The position numbers were made by a program, and so were the translations under genes. The notes under the pieces were generated by a model. It saw only the letters and a program-made list of their open reading frames with translations. It was not told the DNA's origin and did not search any database. From contig NW_026089625.1 of NCBI RefSeq assembly GCF_024586455.1, forward strand, positions 682,001 through 746,000: 64,000 nt of DNA. The letters are read 5' to 3'. The DNA is from Bactrocera neohumeralis (Eukaryota > Arthropoda > Insecta > Diptera > Tephritidae). Shown in pieces: positions 58,983-64,000 of this stretch (positions are counted from its first letter, which is position 1; every line of letters begins with the position of its first letter).

Positions 58983-59279
58983 TTATTTCCAGTCTTCGAA
59001 ACATTCGAAATAGTCTTTTTCCAGTATAGCCTTCAACACATTCTTCGATTCAGGTTTTATCTCCTCAATTATGTTAAAAAGGCGTGGCCACATTGTATAA
59101 TATTTTCTAAATATCCATAAGTCGCACAGAACCAAATCCGAATACCGTGGTTGCGGAACGAAATCAGCGGAGTCTTTGGCATAAAAAAAGTCACGAGAAC
59201 CGTCTAGGTTTAATTTTTTCTTATTGGTAAAACAATCCAAAACGTGTGAAACATGCAATGAATCAAATCCAAAAAGCAA
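58983..59279 (-). pseudogene. Mariner transposase C-terminal relic
   Basis: Ninety-eight codons are open on the minus strand. They include YSDLVLCDLWIFRKYYTMWP, which holds the late catalytic Asp in the form of a mariner PDLxPCDxxLF motif, and end YFECFEDWK, a typical mariner C-terminus. The family differs from that of 6462 and 56076. The N-terminal half and the inverted repeats are absent. Confidence 0.7.
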
Positions 59280-60331
59280 AATAATTTGCGATACTTGTAT
59301 GTCATGTGAGCTCTACGGAAATAGTCTCAAAGCTTTATTTAAAAAAAAAATATCCTTTAAATAAAATATTCTTATACTATATGCCGTGGTCTAGCGAAAT
59401 ATTCTAAAAAAAATTACTAATAATTCTGATCATTATGTATGTACATATACATACATATGTATATTTAGTAAATAGAGCAGAGCGCAGTTTCAGCCCCATC
59501 TTTTTTGACGGTACTAAAAGGCGACCATGAACATATTAGGTGGCAAATTTAGTTTAATTGATATGAGTTCATCAAAATATCTTAATATTACCTGAGCTAA
59601 CTGTTTTTATTAGGCCCGAAATCCTGATTTTGATAGCCTACATATAGAAACCTACTTATATATTCCTCGTTTATTTGTAAGTACTGCCATCCACAATAAA
59701 AGAGTTGCTTTCTTATAACTTTCTATTAAATAAATAGTATAACACCTGTTCCGTGAGTGTGTAATCTCTTTTAAATAAATCAAGCAGTATGTATGTTTTC
59801 TAATTATTTTACCACCAACCTCATATTTTTGATTTTTTGTTCACATCACTTTGCTTCACTTTATAGCTGGTTAGTTAGTAGGTTCCGAAATCTGTTTTCG
59901 CCGTGGCAATACTTTGCAATATTCCACTCCATTTAAATTTTAATATCATAGGTTATAATTCTGGGACAACGTATTCCTGTATTTTGTAAACTGATTAAAT
60001 CATACTACTATTAAAATGTTATTTACTAATAAACAAAATTTTAAAATTCATAGATTTAACAAAACTTTTACATTTAACATACAATGCAGCATCAAGGCTT
60101 TAAGATCCTTTGTTTTAATGTTCGCAGTTAAGTAAATACAACTTTTTTCTAACATCTCTTTTTACTTCTTAGCATAATATATGTATGTATATAGTAAGTA
60201 TGTACAAAATTACCGATTACTTTTTGCTGCATGCTTACAAGCATTTTTCATATGATGAGCAACACTTTTATGAGGACGTTTATCAAAGTATTAAAAGTCC
60301 CTTCGTTGTCTTTGACTAATAAATGAGAAAA
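59280..60331. other. AT-rich DNA
   Basis: It contains ATGT microsatellites near 59440 and 60180. No coding signal was seen. Confidence 0.5.
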
Positions 60332-60830
60332 CAAGAAAAAAAGTTAACTTCGGTTGCACCGTTATACCTTTACAAATACGAAAGATTTCTTACAAGAAAT
60401 TTAGGTATTCGTTCAGTTTGAATGGCAGCTATATGGTACAATTATCCGATCTAAAAGATTTCTTCGGAGATTGCATTGTTGCCTTAGACAATAATCCATG
60501 CCAAATTTCGTGAAGATATCTCATCAAATGAAAAAGTTTTCCATACAAGAACTTAAATCCGAACGTTTAGTTTGCATGGCAGCTATATGATAGTGGTCCG
60601 ATATCGGCGACTCCGATAAATGAGCAACTTTTTGAGAAGAAAAGAACGTGTGCAAATTTCAAATCGATATCTCAAAAACTTCGCGTATATACAGACAGAC
60701 AGACTAAATCGACTTAGCTCGTCACGCTGATCACGTAAATACATATACATATATGTATGGGATTTCAAACGTTTCCTTCTGAATTTTACAAACGTAGTGG
60801 CAAACTTAATATATCAGGGTATAAAAATAT
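60332..60830 (-). repeat. Stem-loop/154-bp repeat family, minus-strand copy
   Basis: Read in reverse it starts tttttataccctgatatatt and passes a short gtctgtctgtctg-type run near 60703. It has roughly one and a half 154-bp units with ctgccatacaaact-like blocks, and ends near aaccgaagttaactttttttcttgtt. It is shorter than the copy at 17903 and its hairpin is eroded. Confidence 0.7.
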
Positions 60831-62107
60831 GGAATATACTTATGTACATACATACATATGTATTTGCAATTGGATTACTTTTTTATTATTTAAGTTGTTA
60901 TAAACATTGATTGGGTGAAATAAACCATTAAACTTGTAGCAAAACACATTTTTGAAGAAATGTGTTATTTATGCCGATTTAAAACATCTTCTCTTAACTT
61001 ATTTGACAGTTATAATTATATGTAATACACTATGTATGAATAGACATTAGCTGGTTACTCATATAACCTGCCAGTATAGCGTAATACCCATAACAATGTC
61101 GTCTGGTATGTTGCAGTTATTACTGAAATGAGATGATAGCACTGGTATGTACTTGCTGTACAGAGAGAAAATTTGCGAGAGAATATCTATATATGCGCGT
61201 TTAAACTAACTTATAACACCGCAATACTCTTTAGCGCTCCGTCGTTTACAGAAAGTGGGTCATGGATGGTGGAAAAAACGTAAGCAAAGTGGGTCATGAA
61301 TTTTGTTTCTCTCATATTCAAGTGTAATTCGATTTTATTTCTTGCAATATTTTCGATAAGCAACATTTTTATTCAAACATATTTTTAACAAGAAAACCTT
61401 TTATTTATATATTATATATAAACGAAAAACAGTGGTTAATCAAAGGCAAATTATTGTACTATTATGTTATAGTTCCTTTTAGTTTCCCATTATGATTAAG
61501 ACTCCTCCTTGTTAACCAAATATATTACTTTATTAGGAGAGTCATTTTTTTTAATCTAAATATATTTTTTATATGTATTATAACGAATACAGATTTACGA
61601 CTTTATAACACTTGACAAAGCTCTGGGGTATATTAATAGTGTTTTTGGGAGATTGAGTCATAAGCCTCCGAAATCAAAATATTTGCTTTTGAATTTAGAA
61701 ATTGGGCTTACTTATACTACTATAAAAATATGACATCATTCACAATTTCCTCTTATTTTAATAGTGTATAACTAACATCTTTCAGTCAAGATAATATACT
61801 CTTCGAAAATCGGAGAAATTGCTTTTTCACTTACTACTCAAACTCTCAAACAAAAGTGGTTCAGTCTAATACCCAGAAAAAACGAGTAAATTTACACATT
61901 CCCGTAATTTTTTTTCCATCCGGATATTGACTTCCACAAATTGAAAAATACATGCATTTTTGTGGTTTTGCAGCTATGGAGTTAGTTAAATTTTATATAG
62001 ATTTCGGAATCAAGTACTGCATTTTTAATTTAAAAAAACAAATTTTATATAAATTGCTTTAGTAGCACAGGGTAACAGGTGCAAACATTCGAAAAATTCA
62101 TGTACCG
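60831..62107. other. AT-rich DNA
   Basis: A short duplicated phrase, aagtgggtcatg, occurs near 61252 and 61288. Otherwise nothing was seen. Confidence 0.5.
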
Positions 62108-63175
62108 AGCTTTCCAAATGGGATTATATGATTTCTTATTGTCGTTTCGGCAATCTTTAATATGTCACGATCTGTAAATTTTTTTCATTGTATTTAGTAA
62201 TGTTTACAATTTTTTCATGGAAGGATATACGCAAGAACAACGTTTACAAATAATTAAATTTTATTATCAAAATAATCGTTCTTCAATTCCAACTTTTCGT
62301 GCGCTCACTATTCGTCGAATTGTTGAAAATTTCTTTACATAATGTCCAAGTTCCAATAAGATAAAGAACCGCTCGAAGTAATGAAAATATTGATGCTGTT
62401 CAGGCAAGTCTCTATTCCAAAACGCTTTCAAGAATTAGGACTGTCTCAAACCACAACCTGGCGGATTTTGAGAAACGATTTGGTATTGCATCCGTATAAA
62501 ATTGTTCTCACTCAAGAACTGAAGCCATTAGACCATTTGCTGAATTTGCTTGGAACGACTTGAAAATGATAACGATTTTTAAGAGAATCATTTCTCCGAT
62601 AAGGCTCTGATTCATTTAAATGGTGCAGTAAATAAACAAAACTCTCGCTTCTAGTGCGAAGAAAATCCACAAATTATTCTTGAATAACCATTACATTCAC
62701 CTAAATTGTCAGTTTGGTATGGTTTTTTGTCTGGTGGAATCATCGGGCGTACTTCTTTCGAAATGAAGAGCGATATACATATGTATGTAGATCGAGGATA
62801 ACCAACTTTTTATGGCCGCAATTCAAGAAGTTAATCTTAGCAACATCTGATTCCAACAAATCGGGGCTAAGTGCCACACAGCACGTACAACAGCCGAATT
62901 ATTGGGAGAAAACTTTGCAATTTTATATTTCAACAAATTGTGCCATTGAATCGCCTCCAAGAAATTGTGATTTAACGCCATTAGACTACTTCTTGGGAGT
63001 TTATTTGAAGTCATTGATCTTTAGTAATAAACAAGGCTCTCTTCAATCTTTAGAAGTGCTATCCATGACATACGACTTGATTTTGTGGAAAAAGTTCTCG
63101 AAAATTTTCTGAAAAACATATCCGCGATTAGCTACGCTGATGAAAAAAATACAACCACTCATTTTTTTTATAATT
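62108..63175 (+). mobile_element. Tc1/mariner-superfamily relic, copy C
   Basis: This is the longest uninterrupted copy of the family at 17828 and 45318. Its coding pieces are MEGYTQEQRLQIIKFYYQNN near 62217, FQELGLSQTTTWRILRNDLV near 62430, SDEAHFHLNGAV-like bases near 62590-62630, then ENPQII near 62665 and PPRNCDLTPLDYFLG near 62958-63000 with the late catalytic Asp. Several frameshifts and an internal loss near 62310 leave it dead. Confidence 0.75.
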
Positions 63176-63297
63176 TAATTATTTACGTTTTATGAACTAA
63201 ATCTTTGAATATATCCTAAATTACATACAATTGCAGAGTTAAGAATTCACTACATCTTTAAATAATTATGCTATTACATTCTTCAAAATCAATTTTA

Positions 63298-63855
63298 TAG
63301 CGGGATTCTGTAACCAGTCTCTAGTCTCTATTTGAGACATTCTGAGGTAAAGTCTCAATTTGTGACTAGTTGCTATTCACTAAACAGTCTCTAGAGTTAG
63401 TCTCAAAATATTGCCTCAAATTTGAGACCTGGTAGTTAGCAGGTCACAAAACGAAAAAGAACTCTTGTCTGCCATTTTGAATATATTGGATAGAGATCAT
63501 CATAGATATTAATGGATTGTCGTTTTTTTATATTTTGTAAGAAACTTAAACACGAAAAGGTTAAAAATAAATCAATTTTACATAAACTTCGTAAATATTA
63601 TGAAACAAAGTGAAGAAATATTTTTATTTTTATTGATAATTATGTTTTTTGACTATGTTATAGAAAATTTAATATTTGTTATCGACATATTTATTTTCAT
63701 TCAAGTGTAAAAACATCTCTGAATAATAAAATGTAATAGAATTTGGGACTGTCACTTACAGAATAGCAAAATCGTCTCAAGTCTCAAAAATTGTCTCTAG
63801 CTAAAAATCTCAAATTTAGAGATTTGGGACTGTGTCACAGTACAGAATCGCACGG
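63298..63855. mobile_element. Non-autonomous TIR element rich in GTCTC/GAGAC
   Basis: The left end TAGCGGGATTCTGTA and the right end read in reverse, CCGTGCGATTCTGTA, lie between TTA triplets (63295-63297 and 63856-63858), as in PIF/Harbinger-like elements. Both terminal ~120 bp are packed with gtctc, gtctca and tgagac words. The centre is plain AT-rich sequence. Confidence 0.6.
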
Positions 63856-64000
63856 TTATTCTTATTTATCAATTCTGGTATAAGAATGTATAAATACCCA
63901 AAATACATGCGAACAAAAAAGCCTTTCTAGAGGATAGCCCAACTGTATACAAATCAAAAAATTATACCACTCATAACTCAATTTATCATTTTGTAATTGA

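Noticed and set aside
1..64000. tRNA, rRNA, CRISPR or prokaryote-type operons
   Set aside because: None was seen. Introns, GT-AG sites and fly proteins show eukaryotic nuclear DNA.

Overview
This 64 kb window is AT-rich nuclear DNA from a higher dipteran, most likely a tephritid fruit fly. Two conserved fly genes face each other tail to tail. Their identities rest on protein motifs recognised by eye. The tephritid assignment is an inference from the style of the genes and transposons, not a database result.

Gene 1 (+ strand, 4795..9577, extending to 10252) encodes a G-protein gamma subunit of the Drosophila Ggamma30A type. Two coding exons give a 72-residue protein ending in the CaaX box CVLM. 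The most striking observation in the window follows its TAA stop. The same frame stays open for exactly 224 more codons (9578..10249) before a second TAA. This extension has a protein-like layout: an Asn/Tyr/Gln-rich part, an acidic part, a basic part and a hydrophobic aromatic tail. Its only in-frame ATG is at codon 205, so stop-codon readthrough is a better explanation than a second cistron. Readthrough would bury the CaaX box and replace the lipid anchor with a new C-terminus.

Gene 2 (- strand, 55562 down to 29579) is taiman (tai), the p160/SRC-type steroid-receptor coactivator that works with the ecdysone receptor in Drosophila. I resolved twelve coding exons. Their phases fit together without a break over 6376 nt, about 2124 residues. 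They hold the bHLH, the PAS region, three LXXLL boxes (one assembled across a splice junction), polyglutamine tracts and a 32-nt terminal coding exon ending in QDFFGNNATR. The 5'-most coding exon was not found. As I recall, both genes map to cytological region 30A in Drosophila, so the pair looks like conserved synteny.

The rest is introns, UTR or intergenic DNA and many transposable-element relics: 1-2.35 kb a LINE of RTE-like type; 6.5 and 56.1 kb two mariner copies sharing one nonsense codon and one deletion; 17.8-20.4 kb a Tc1/mariner relic carrying two nested insertions; 32-36 kb MITE and Jockey/RTE fragments inside a tai intron; 45-52.7 kb a nested stack in the large tai intron (stem-loop repeat, then hAT, then long-TIR element, then palindromic foldback, three of the four levels bounded by visible target duplications); 53.6-64 kb further stem-loop repeats, mariner relics and a terminal MITE. 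No tRNA, rRNA or CRISPR was seen.
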